Shown: positions 37,212 to 44,815 of the stretch, piece by piece
How the letters are laid out: the number at the start of each line of letters is the position of its first letter
How positions within the stretch are numbered: position 1 is the first letter of the stretch
Program-made: the position numbers and the translations under genes
Assembly: GCA_036477795.1 (NCBI GenBank)
Contig: JAZGDL010000253.1
Coordinates: 1-61,806, forward strand
Direction of reading: 5' to 3'
Length of the DNA stretch: 61,806 bases
From: JAZGDL01 sp036477795
GTDB lineage: Bacteria; Planctomycetota; Phycisphaerae; UBA1845
Notes under the pieces: model-generated
Told to the model about the DNA's origin: nothing
The model's input: the letters and a program-made list of their open reading frames with translations, nothing else
Database searches by the model: none

Positions 37212-38456
37212 TCAGGTTGCCGCCGCGGCGCACTTGACGGCTTCGCGCAGGTCCTCGATGCGATTGGTCTTCTCCCACGTGAACCCGGGGCCCTCACGGC
37301 CGAAGTGGCCGTGCCGCGCAGTCTCGAAGTAGATGGGTCGGCACAGGTCGAGCTGTTTGATGATGCCGCTGGGCGTCAGGTCGAAAACACGGCGAATGGC
37401 CCGTTCCAGCTCTGGCCCGCTCAACTCCGAATCGCGTAGTTCGCTCACCTGTATGCTGACCGGCTCAGCCACGCCGATGGCGTAGGCCAACTGCACTTCA
37501 CACGCTTTGGCCAGCCCGGCGGCGACTATGTTCTTGGCGACGTGACGGGCCATGTAGCAGGCACTTCGGTCCACCTTTGTTGGGTCCTTGCCGGAGAAGG
37601 CCCCGCCGCCGTGCCTGCCGCGGCCGCCGTAGGTGTCCACGATCACCTTGCGGCCGGTCAATCCGGTGTCTCCGTGCGGCCCGCCGATGAGGAAGCGGCC
37701 GGTGGGATTGATGTGGTACTCAATGCGATCGGACCAGAGACGGCTGCACTCCGCTTGGATAACCGGTTTGATGACTTCGTCGATGAGCAACTGGGTGGCC
37801 TCTTGGGACATCTGGTTGGTCTTAGGGTCGATGACCTCTTCGGTGTGCTGGGTGGAGAGCACCACGGTCTTGATGCCGGCGGGGACGCCGTTTTCGTATG
37901 CAACGGTGACCTGTCCTTTAGCGTCTGGTCGGAGCCACTTGATTTCACCTTGCTCCCGTAGCTGGGCGAGGCGCTCCATCATGCGGTGCGACAGATGGAT
38001 GGGCAGGGGCATGAGCGATTCGGTCTCGTCACAGGCGTAGCCGAACATCAAACCCTGATCGCCGGCGCCCTGGTCCTTGTGCAGGCCCTGGCCCTCGGTG
38101 ACGCCCTGGCTGATGTCCTCGGACTGGTTGTGTATGGTGCGGATGACCGCGCAACTGCGGTAGTCGAAGCCGGCGGCGGGGTCGTTATATCCGGTTTTCC
38201 GGATCGCTTCGCGGACGGTCTTTTCGGTGTCATCCAGGGCGGCGCGGGCCTCGGCGTTATGCACGGTGACCTCGCCGGCGACCACCACCAGGCCGGTGGT
38301 GACCAACGTCTCGATGGCCGTTCGTGCCCGGGGGTCTTTGGCTAGCAGGCTGTCGAGAATGGCATCGGAAATCTGGTCGGCCAGCTTGTCCGGATGCCCC
38401 ATCGACACCGACTCGGAGGTGAACAGGTACGATTGGTTGTTATGCTGTGCAGTCAC
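37212..38456 (-). CDS. metK: S-adenosylmethionine synthase
   Basis: 414 residues; makes SAM from ATP and methionine, cytosolic. Family signatures: FTSESVSMGHPDKLADQISDA (ATP/Mg site; the His and Asp are present), GAGDQGLMFGYA (hexapeptide motif), VLSTQHTEE, NPTGRFLIGGPHGDTGLTGR, GGGAFSGKDPTKVDRS (P-loop-like) and ACYMARHVAKNIVAAGLA. GTG 38456 is chosen because GGAAGGAG ends 5 bases before it; the in-frame ATG at 38471 lies on top of that site. Odd: nothing in the coding region is interrupted, unlike neighbouring recJ. No SAM riboswitch was recognised upstream. Confidence 0.96.
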   Translation of the reverse strand: MTAQHNNQSYLFTSESVSMGHPDKLADQISDAILDSLLAKDPRARTAIETLVTTGLVVVAGEVTVHNAEARAALDDTEKTVREAIRKTGYNDPAAGFDYRSCAVIRTIHNQSEDISQGVTEGQGLHKDQGAGDQGLMFGYACDETESLMPLPIHLSHRMMERLAQLREQGEIKWLRPDAKGQVTVAYENGVPAGIKTVVLSTQHTEEVIDPKTNQMSQEATQLLIDEVIKPVIQAECSRLWSDRIEYHINPTGRFLIGGPHGDTGLTGRKVIVDTYGGRGRHGGGAFSGKDPTKVDRSACYMARHVAKNIVAAGLAKACEVQLAYAIGVAEPVSIQVSELRDSELSGPELERAIRRVFDLTPSGIIKQLDLCRPIYFETARHGHFGREGPGFTWEKTNRIEDLREAVKCAAAAT

Positions 38457-38672
38457 GGCTTCTCCTTCCATACCGCCGTCTGATCCGGCCCCTATAGAGA
38501 CGCGGTCGGCTATCTTACGGATAGTCGACGCTAAACACAACCGGCTTGATATTTGCCGATGCTGCGGTATTGACGCGGAATTCTGCCGCCGGGAGGCGAT
38601 CGCGCTGCACGATGGGTACGCTCAGACGTACAGGCCCGAGCACCACAACTTCACCGAGCAGTTCATCCGACA

Positions 38673-38840
38673 GCGCCCGCAACCGACGACGTTTGTCGAA
38701 TGCTTTTCGATGGGGACGGCGATGATAACGTTGATTTCCGGGACTTCGCCCCGGCAAACGCAGAGCCCGCCGGGGCGCTGTCAACTCCGGTCGACCCGAC
38801 CCAAGCGATCATGGTTCGGGGGCACGAAACGGTTAGTTGA
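38673..38840 (+). pseudogene. Possible relic of a dockerin-like protein tail
   Basis: In the otherwise gene-free 38457-38832 gap, one forward frame reads TDDVCRMLFDGDGDDNVDFR then DFAPANAEPAGA and stops at 38840. FDGDGDDNVDFRDF is an EF-hand/dockerin-type loop like those ending the two giant secreted proteins. There is no start or upstream domain, so it looks like the leftover 3' end of a lost gene. Chance cannot be excluded for one motif. Confidence 0.3.
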
Positions 38841-39615
38841 ATCGTCTCTTGCCCCAGCCGACCATGCCCAGGCCCATCGCCCCCAGCAGCACCGCGCCAG
38901 GTGCGGGGACATGTTCCGCTCGATGCTGGCCGCCCCCAGGATGTGTCTCCAGCACCCCACCGAACACAAACCATTCGCTTTCGCCACCTTTAGGAGGAAA
39001 GCCCGGCGGTGGAAGGTGAGTCCACAAACCACTCCCGTTAAGCTCGAATTCATCCAGGTCTACGACGAAATCGTTACTCCCGTCGCCGCCCTGCTCCACG
39101 AAACCAGCATCGAGGTTGAGCTCGAACGAAGAATTCCAGTTACCTTGCGGGCGGTGGTCTGCACTATCCTCATACCCGTGGTCCATCGACATGTGGCCAT
39201 CCTGCGGTAGGGCAGGGTCAAGTGTGATGAACACGTCAAAGAAGCTGCCCCCGAGCGAGACCGGATTAATGCTCCTCAGACTGAGCGCGACCATCTCGAT
39301 ATCGATCGTCGAATCGGTTACGTCGCCCAACACATGCCCTTCGGTGCCCGCGGTCTTGGGATCGGGCCACAGGTTGCTGCCCATGGAATCAAACACCATG
39401 GTCTGCGAGCGCTGCACACTGGTATCCCACGCATGGCCCGGCTCCGGATTGCCTTCGAGGTTCACGACGCCGATCCCGGGGCCAAAGTCGAAGAACGTGC
39501 CGGCAATCGTCCTGAAATGATCAAAACCCGCCGGCGCCATGCCCGCCTGGGCGGGTGCAGATAAGCCGGCCGCGATGCACACGGCCGCGATTCCCGCTAT
39601 CGTTTTCAATCGCAT
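38833..39615 (-). CDS. Secreted protein with PEP-CTERM-like anchor
   Basis: 260 residues. Signal peptide (IAGIAAVCIAAGLSAPAQA), a beta-rich middle (FDHFRTIAGTFFDFGPGIGV, TIDIEMVALSLRSINPVSLG, VFITLDPALPQDGHM) and the C-terminal VPAPGAVLLGAMGLGMVGWG followed by KRRFN, a PEP-CTERM variant with PAP in place of PEP. Probably exported and sorted by an exosortase. ATG 39615 has AGGAG 8 bases upstream. No catalytic motif is seen. The next gene upstream (39744-40409) is also a small exported protein. Confidence 0.8.
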   Translation of the reverse strand: MRLKTIAGIAAVCIAAGLSAPAQAGMAPAGFDHFRTIAGTFFDFGPGIGVVNLEGNPEPGHAWDTSVQRSQTMVFDSMGSNLWPDPKTAGTEGHVLGDVTDSTIDIEMVALSLRSINPVSLGGSFFDVFITLDPALPQDGHMSMDHGYEDSADHRPQGNWNSSFELNLDAGFVEQGGDGSNDFVVDLDEFELNGSGLWTHLPPPGFPPKGGESEWFVFGGVLETHPGGGQHRAEHVPAPGAVLLGAMGLGMVGWGKRRFN

Positions 39616-39743
39616 GTTCTTTCTCCTATGCACAGACAATTCCACTTGTGTTTTTCCTACAGATGCGCGCGCCGACACCTCATCCTGCAACGAGAGTCTT
39701 GTCGACGCGTCCACTCACACGCCGCAGCATGTGAGCAGGACGG

Positions 39744-40409
39744 TTACGTGCCTGGGAAGCCGGCGGGAGGACCGCGGGGAACGGCGACGGTGGGCGAGAC
39801 CTGTGCGTCACACCGCCGTCGGGGGTCACGCCAGGGCCGGTAAGAAACAGGCTGTTCACTGGCCGGCCGCTCAAAACGACAAAGCGGCACCGAATACGGA
39901 TCGAAGTCGTAGGTAACCGCGTGCCCGACCTGCGCCGGACCTTCGGGATGAACCCACTCCGGCAGATGACCCAGGTGGACATGCCGCGTGGAACGAAGCA
40001 GATGCCACACCCCGACACTGAAAACGGCGGACAACAACAACTCCGCGCTGCCGGGAGAAGGTGGAAACTCCTTGATCTCACCAGCCGGGGCGCCGGTGAC
40101 ATCCCTTGGCACCACGATCGGGCAAAGTTGCGAGAGCCCCAACGAATCCAGGTGCCCGCCGAGGCTCTCCAACCGGCGGTCAAATACACCCGGCCCGGCG
40201 CTCGCAGGGTGCCTGGCGGCGTGCCTCTCATGTGGCGGATGATCGACTTTCAAAGAAGGTGCCGTCGCTTCCGACAGAGAGCCCGGGCAAACGTCGGCGC
40301 GAACGCTCACCGGAACCTGCCAGCAAACCAGCACAGCCAAGGCTAGTATAAGACGCGACTTGTTCACAACCAGTCTCTGCGCGTCGACCTGCGCTTCTGC
40401 TGTATACAT
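39744..40409 (-). CDS. Unknown small exported protein
   Basis: 221 residues. A signal-type segment (SRLILALAVLVCWQVPVSVR) follows a short N-terminal extension; GTG 40367 (VNKSRLILAL) may be the true start. The middle holds a second hydrophobic stretch (AELLLSAVFSVGVWHLL) and the C-terminus is Pro/Arg-rich (PEWVHPEGPAQVGHAVTYDF). The family is not recognised. It lies upstream of the PEP-CTERM gene on the same strand, about 130 bases away, and may share its promoter. Confidence 0.5.
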   Translation of the reverse strand: MYTAEAQVDAQRLVVNKSRLILALAVLVCWQVPVSVRADVCPGSLSEATAPSLKVDHPPHERHAARHPASAGPGVFDRRLESLGGHLDSLGLSQLCPIVVPRDVTGAPAGEIKEFPPSPGSAELLLSAVFSVGVWHLLRSTRHVHLGHLPEWVHPEGPAQVGHAVTYDFDPYSVPLCRFERPASEQPVSYRPWRDPRRRCDAQVSPTVAVPRGPPAGFPGT

Positions 40410-40833
40410 ACCCCATACCCCCAGCAGCGCCGCTGGACACGCTTGAGCATGCTAGCAAGCCATCCCCTACCAGTCAAGCCCGAACACTGGATTCGCCGCC
40501 TGCGGGCCACCGCCGGCACGTTGGGGCCCTCGAAGGCAAAACTACCGGTCCGCAAAACTCACTCCAGAGAGCGCGGGAATCGCATAAGTATCGCTTTGAC
40601 AACGTGTTACAGTTATGCTGGGCACTCCAGGGAACCACGCAACCACATTGGGGCGTGGGACCCGTTTCTCTCAGGACGCTGGTGCGAGAATCCTTTCTCG
40701 CACCTATCCGCTACGGGAATCCCTTCCCGTAGTCCCCCAGGAAGGGGGACCGAGAAGGGATTCTAATAAGGGCCCAGCGTGACGTCGCCGAATAAGCTAC
40801 CATGGTCTCGATCAGGGGTGGTTCTGCGAGCGC
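40410..40833. other. 424-base gap
   Basis: No gene is seen. 40681-40704 is an R2 copy with the CCTTTCTCGCACC variant; 40708-40735 is a CTACGGGAATCCCTTCCCGTAG-like hairpin, and 40748-40766 a half-site of the ACCGAGAAGGGATTC family. The rest is unremarkable. Confidence 0.7.
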
Positions 40834-41451
40834 ATGATGTGGAAGATCGCATGGTGGAACTTGTGTCGGGACAAGGCCCGCTTCGGGACCGCGGTCGTCG
40901 GCCTGGTCTTCTCCGTGGTCCTGATGGCCGTCCAATCCTCGATCTTCCTCGGTGCCGTCCACAGCTCCTCTCTCCTGGTCGAGCAGGCCGACGCTGACTT
41001 GTGGCTGGTGCCGCCGCACGCATCGAACGCCGACTCCTCAGGCCCCATGCCCGGCGATCGCCGCTACCACGTCTTGGGTGTCCCGGGTGTCGCCTGCGCT
41101 GGACGCATGATCGTCGGCTTTGGAATAAGTCTCGGCAAACTCGACGAGGTGCGTCTGCGGGCCGAGGTCGACGAGGCTGACATCAGCGGGGTGCACCTCG
41201 GGCAATCGGTCATCGCCACGGCAGATGCACTGGGCGATCGAGTCCTGCGCGGACACGTGGTGCACATGGAGCCGATCATGGGGCGAAAGACCATCCGGAC
41301 ACAACGTGCCACGGAACGGAAAGACACCAAGGTTCGCGAAGTGCTCATCGAACTGCAGCCCGGCCATCCATCGCTTCCTATCGACCTCCAAATGACCGTC
41401 CGGTTCGTAGATTCCCCTCCCCCCGCCATGCTATCAGAGACGCGACCGTAA
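40834..41451 (+). pseudogene. Chimeric remnant: FtsX/DevC-type permease start joined to HlyD-type adaptor end
   Basis: Residues 1-95 read like the N-terminus of an ABC permease of the DevC/MacB type (MWKIAWWNLCRDKARFGTAV, then VGLVFSVVLMAVQSSIFLGA and LVEQADADLWLVPPHA). From about residue 100 the frame becomes the C-terminal part of an HlyD-family periplasmic adaptor (LDEVRLRAEVDEADISGVHL, GQSVIATADALGDRVLRGHV, EVLIELQPGHPSLPIDLQMT). The permease core and the adaptor N-terminus are missing. The simplest reading is an internal deletion that fused two adjacent exporter genes, leaving an open but non-functional frame. Confidence 0.65.
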
Positions 41452-41979
41452 GGAAGCGGGCGGTGCGCGACGGTTTTCCCGCTTCCTAATGGGCGCGTCT
41501 CGGTTTTGTTGCAGTCCCTCAATCGGGGACATGATTCATGCCTCCTTCGGGTTCCCACCAGCACCATGAAGACGACAACCCTAGGGGGCACATTGACCTG
41601 CGCGGTACGTCTCATCCAGGCTGAGTTCGAAGACCTTTGACAGCGGCGGACGGACGGCAACTCGGGCCGCGGCCCGGGATGAAAAGGAGAGCGCCCTGTT
41701 TGGGGTCGTGGCAAGCGTCGCAGCGGCTTGTCGCCACCGGCTGGTGGAGACGCTGGTGCTGCCCAATTGCCAGGTGACAGCCTGATGTGGTGCAAGTCGG
41801 ACCATGCGCTACCGTAGGCCTGCCCGCCGGCTCCTGGGCGGTGCCCTTGGTGACCAGTCAGGCGGCTACAAGAACGCCGATGACGATTCGCTCCGTGGAC
41901 TCCGATGGAGGGGTAAAGGTTAGATTCTTATAGGTTAAGTATCTGATTTGCCGACTTTCAACCTTTAACTTTCCAACCT
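41452..41979. other. 528-base gap of decayed sequence and heptamer hairpin
   Basis: Apart from the cytochrome relic (41612-41857) nothing coding is visible. 41913-41989 holds AAAGGTTAG and AACCTTTAACTTTCCAACC, an inverted pair of the GAAGGTT heptamer type, ending at the thiG stop. Confidence 0.6.
41612..41857 (-). pseudogene. Relic of a multihaem cytochrome
   Basis: One minus-strand frame reads PTCTTSGCHLAIGQHQRLHQ then PVATSRCDACHDPKQGALLF before stopping at 41612; it opens only at 41857 with no start codon. CTTSGCH followed by H..PVA...CDACHD is the pattern of doubled-CXXCH cytochromes. Upstream and downstream domains are absent. Part of the same decayed stretch as the permease/adaptor chimera. 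Confidence 0.4.
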
Positions 41980-42828
41980 TTAGACTTTTGTGTTAGCGGA
42001 TTGTGAGGGGGCGATGAGGCCTTCGAATGGGGAGGTGGCGGCGGCGTAGCGCTTCTTGGGGATGCGGCCCGAAAGATAAGCCAGGCGGCCGGCTTGAATG
42101 GCGTGGTTCATGGCGGCGGCCATTTGGACGGGGTCACCGGCGGCGGCTACGCCGGTGTTTAACAGCACGCCGTCGGAGCCGAGCTCCATGGCTATGGTGA
42201 CGTCGGAGGCGGTGCCTACGCCGGCGTCGACGATCACCGGATAGTCGGGGTCGCCGTCCTTCAGGTATTCGATGCACAGGCGGATGTTGTTGGGATTCAA
42301 GATGCCCATGCCGCTGCCGATGGGAGCCCCGGCGGGCATGACGCTGACGGCTCCGGCATCCTTCAAGCGCCTGGCCAGGATGGGGTCGTCGTTGGTGTAG
42401 ACCAGCACCTCGAAGCCGAGCTCGACGAGCTTCGCGGTGGCTTCAATAGTGCCGACCGGTTCGGGCAGCAGGGTTTTCTTGTCGGCTAAGACTTCGAGCT
42501 TGACCCATTTGGCGCCGGGGTTGGCTATCTGTTCCAGCAACTCGCGGCTGAGGCGGGCGGAGCGGATGGCGTCGGCGACGTTGAAGCAGCCGGCGGTGTT
42601 GGGCAGGATGGTGTAACGCTGGGGGTCGAGATGATCGATGATGTTGTCCTGCTTGGGCCGGCCCTGGTCGCTGAGCACGTCGCGGCGGACGGCTACGGTG
42701 ACGACCTCACAGCCGGAGGCATCCAGGGCGGCGACCATCTGCTCAAAGTAGGCGTACTTGCCGGTGCCGACGAACAAGCGTGGCGTAAACTCGAACGATC
42801 CGATTCGATAGGAGTCCGCGGGCATCAT
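41980..42828 (-). CDS. thiG: Thiazole synthase ThiG
   Basis: 282 residues; forms the thiazole phosphate of thiamine from DXP, dehydroglycine and ThiS-thiocarboxylate. Seen: FTPRLFVGTGKY, CEVVTVAVRR, ILPNTAGCFNVADAIRSARL, KWVKLEVLADKKTLLPEP, YTNDDPILARRLKDAG, VMPAGAPIGSGMGILNPNNI and VIVDAGVGTASDVTIAMELG. GGAGG lies within thiS; the thiS TGA overlaps the thiG ATG, so they are coupled. Two adjacent ATGs (42828, 42825) are possible starts. No TPP riboswitch was recognised upstream of thiS. Confidence 0.95.
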   Translation of the reverse strand: MMPADSYRIGSFEFTPRLFVGTGKYAYFEQMVAALDASGCEVVTVAVRRDVLSDQGRPKQDNIIDHLDPQRYTILPNTAGCFNVADAIRSARLSRELLEQIANPGAKWVKLEVLADKKTLLPEPVGTIEATAKLVELGFEVLVYTNDDPILARRLKDAGAVSVMPAGAPIGSGMGILNPNNIRLCIEYLKDGDPDYPVIVDAGVGTASDVTIAMELGSDGVLLNTGVAAAGDPVQMAAAMNHAIQAGRLAYLSGRIPKKRYAAATSPFEGLIAPSQSANTKV

Positions 42829-43034
42829 CCACCTCCGACGAACGTGACAATCTCCACGGTGTCGCCTTCTTGGAGCGGGGCCTGCCCGTAGCCGGCGCGG
42901 GGCACGAGCCGTTCGTTCACTTCGACGGCGACACGGACCGGCGGGATGTCAAAATGCTCGAGCAGGTCAGCCACCGTTGTCGCGTTTTCCACTTGCTCGG
43001 TTTTTCCGTTGATGGTGAGCAGCATGGTTCGCAT
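42825..43034 (-). CDS. thiS: Sulfur carrier protein ThiS
   Basis: 69 residues, ubiquitin-like: LTINGKTEQVENATTVADLL, VAVEVNERLVPR, LQEGDTVEIVTFVGGG. It ends in the Gly-Gly needed for thiocarboxylate formation and sulfur transfer to ThiG. MRTM offers two in-frame ATGs (43034, 43025). Directly coupled to thiG. The gene's 5' side is a heptamer hairpin tract rather than ordinary leader sequence. Confidence 0.93.
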   Translation of the reverse strand: MRTMLLTINGKTEQVENATTVADLLEHFDIPPVRVAVEVNERLVPRAGYGQAPLQEGDTVEIVTFVGGG

Positions 43035-43040
43035 CTTTGC

Positions 43041-43132
43041 GAAGGTTGAAGGTTGAAGGTTGAAAGTTGAAGGTTGATAATCGAGTCCTGGAACCTTTAA
43101 CCTTTAACCTTCCAACCTTCCAACCTTCAACC
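43041..43132. repeat. Heptamer hairpin upstream of thiS
   Basis: About five GAAGGTT units (43041-43077) face about six AACCTTC units (43092-43132), forming a potential long stem. It is immediately 5' of thiS, where a leader would be. Confidence 0.85.
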
Positions 43133-43156
43133 CCGGCATTATAGCGGGCCGGTGGG

Positions 43157-43459
43157 TTACGGCAATCCGGGCGGGACCTGTTGGGCGTTGATTATCAGGT
43201 AGTAGACGATGGCAGCCGCAACGATGGCCAGGCCGATGGCTACCTTGCATTGCAGGCGCCGGGCGGCGATGCCGCGGTCACCGGATTTGTCCTTGCGGTA
43301 GGACCATAGGACCAGGCCGGCGATGCACATGGTGCCGGGGGCGCCCAGCCAAAGGACGAACGGAACCGACCAGTCGGTAAACGCCGGCCGCCAGAAGAGC
43401 ATGATCAGCGAGACGATCAAGCATATCAGTCCGAACCAAACGCTTGCGAGGGCAGCCAC
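43157..43459 (-). CDS. Small three-helix membrane protein
   Basis: 100 residues with three hydrophobic segments: SVWFGLICLIVSLIMLF, FVLWLGAPGTMCIAGLVLW and AIGLAIVAAAIVYYLII, with a basic loop (YRKDKSGDRGIAARR) between the second and third. No family is recognised. A GTG/ATG start at 43459 is assumed. It lies upstream of thiS on the same strand, but the hairpin tract separates them. Confidence 0.6.
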   Translation of the reverse strand: MAALASVWFGLICLIVSLIMLFWRPAFTDWSVPFVLWLGAPGTMCIAGLVLWSYRKDKSGDRGIAARRLQCKVAIGLAIVAAAIVYYLIINAQQVPPGLP

Positions 43460-43518
43460 GTCGGGAAGGTTACGGGTTCACGGTGCGCCTGCAAGAGTGG
43501 GACCGCCACCGTCGGGTT

Positions 43519-43556
43519 GGGTGGCCCACGTCTTCAGACGTGGGGGAAGCGATGAG
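43519..43556. repeat. 38-bp direct repeat, left copy
   Basis: Identical to 44568-44605. It begins GGGTGGCCCACGTCTTCAGA and ends GGGGGAAGCGATGAG. The two copies bracket the orphan gene 43974-44552. The core CCCACGTC/GACGTGGG is itself palindromic. Confidence 0.9.
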
Positions 43557-43741
43557 CCGCGTAGGGCAGGTGATCCACCTGCCTTCACAATCTGACATTC
43601 AGCTCTGGCCACCGTAAAGGGCAGGTCAACGACCTGCCCTACCCGCTTTCAGCGATCCGCTATCAGCGCGTAGGGTCCGCTGTGCGGACCATTGCGAGCG
43701 GAGCCGATGCCCACATACGACTGTCCGCACAGCGGACCCTA

Positions 43742-43969
43742 CGAAACTGCCACTTGGATGACGCGCCTGAGCTATCCTCGTGCTCCCTGCTTTTCGAACG
43801 CAGAAAGGCAGTGTCACCACTGTACACGAGTGAGCCGTTGGACGAAGCTACACTGCGGGACTTTAACGGCAAGGAGAATCCGCTGAAGTGGCCGTGCGTG
43901 CGCGACCTCACGAACGGCGGAAAACTCCAGAGTCACGATGTTGAGCTAACCCCGTTGAGGAAAGGTTAA
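43742..43969 (+). pseudogene. Possible truncated reading frame before the orphan gene
   Basis: The frame reads HLDDAPELSSCSLLFERRKA, SPLYTSEPLDEATLRDFNGK, DLTNGGKLQSHDVELTPLRK and stops 5 bases before the next start. It has protein-like composition but emerges directly out of the 43671-43742 inverted repeat without a start codon of its own, as if the repeat had cut off its 5' part. The family is not recognised. Confidence 0.35.
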
Positions 43970-43973
43970 TTGG

Positions 43974-44552
43974 ATGACGTCTCTACCGAACTGCTTCGTG
44001 TTTATGAAAGTTGGCGATCATGCCGGTGAGTCGTGGAAGAGCATCCTTGAGCGTAAGAACCGAGAGTACAGAGACGCTGGCATGATCTTCTGGGGGTATG
44101 GGGGAGGCCCATGCCATCCCATAAAGCAGGTGCAGCCCTTCGCGGGATTCTCGACCCGCAAGCAAGGTGAAGTCATCCTTGCCATGGAACCGATCAACTC
44201 GAAGGTTGCTCCCGATGTGGTCCCAGCTACGGAGTACTCCACGCAGTACTCAGAGGACGGTGTCCACTGGAAGCCCATCCCCAATGGCATTAGCGTGACG
44301 GGGTCTCGCTATGCTTTCGTACTGGACGAGATCAAGCCGTGTGAATTGGAACTCCGGCTGGACGAGTACGAGGTTGGCTGGGGCAAAAGTAAAGGGAAGG
44401 CCGCTGAGTCTTATCTTAAATGGCCAGCGGACAAGGCGTGCCTGATTAGGATTAAGAAGTCTCGACTCAGCCACGTACCGCGGGAGAGTATCATCCGAAG
44501 AATCGGGTATACAGCTACTCTGAGAGAGCCGTTTGCGGTGCTGTTGCGTTAG
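43974..44552 (+). CDS. Orphan hypothetical protein between direct repeats
   Basis: 192 residues, soluble: FVFMKVGDHAGESWKSILER, IFWGYGGGPCHPIKQVQPFA, STQYSEDGVHWKPIPNGISV, LIRIKKSRLSHVPRESI. WGYGG..CHP..QVQPF looks like a family hallmark, but I cannot name a function. Base composition is visibly less GC-rich than neighbouring genes, and the gene lies between two identical 38-bp repeats (43519, 44568), so acquisition is likely. It overlaps nothing and is the only plus-strand gene of the stretch 42-52 kb. Confidence 0.65.
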   Translation: MTSLPNCFVFMKVGDHAGESWKSILERKNREYRDAGMIFWGYGGGPCHPIKQVQPFAGFSTRKQGEVILAMEPINSKVAPDVVPATEYSTQYSEDGVHWKPIPNGISVTGSRYAFVLDEIKPCELELRLDEYEVGWGKSKGKAAESYLKWPADKACLIRIKKSRLSHVPRESIIRRIGYTATLREPFAVLLR

Positions 44553-44567
44553 GAGCCTTGATCTGGC

Positions 44568-44605
44568 GGGTGGCCCACGTCTTCAGACGTGGGGGAAGCG
44601 ATGAG
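44568..44605. repeat. 38-bp direct repeat, right copy
   Basis: Identical to 43519-43556; see that entry. Confidence 0.9.
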
Positions 44606-44649
44606 TGCATGCGAGGAATGTCGGTACCTGATCATCGTGTCCCCCACCT

Positions 44650-44778
44650 CCAAAGGGTTTGTCGATTTAGTCGTTTGGAGCGCTCCCTGATGTAGCGCCA
44701 CCCCTTGTGGGTGGCGCCAACCGGGGGTGCGCCACCCACAAGGGGTGGCGCTACAGACTAAATCGACAAACCCCAAAG
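44650..44778. repeat. Nested inverted repeats downstream of agmatinase gene
   Basis: Outer arms GGGTTTGTCGATTTAGTC (44655-44672) and GACTAAATCGACAAACCC (44756-44773). The inner hairpin 44691-44755 is a second copy of the TGTAGCGCCACCCCTTGTGG element at 30706. The inner element looks inserted into the loop of, or co-evolved with, the outer one. Confidence 0.88.
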
Positions 44779-44815
44779 GAGGTGGGCCACCCACCACGCA
44801 CCACCCACCTGCAAG

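Larger units (their letters stand above)
43460..43973. other. 514-base gap with three inverted repeats
   Basis: 43519-43556: GGGTGGCCCACGTCTTCAGA repeat (38 bp). 43561-43642: arms GTAGGGCAGGTGATCCACCT and GACCTGCCCTAC. 43671-43742: arms TAGGGTCCGCTGTGCGGACC and GTCCGCACAGCGGACCCTA. After them comes lower-GC sequence with a possible truncated reading frame (43742-43969). Confidence 0.85.

Noticed and set aside
38457..38520. SAM riboswitch upstream of metK
   Set aside because: No recognisable SAM-riboswitch core or terminator stem is visible in the short leader.
41064..41795. Minus-strand 243-codon frame as a gene
   Set aside because: The haem-type motif lies in a different frame (41612-41857); this frame has biased shadow composition and overlaps the chimera.
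42829..43160. TPP riboswitch upstream of thiS
   Set aside because: The region is thiS coding sequence and heptamer repeats; no THI-box pattern is seen.
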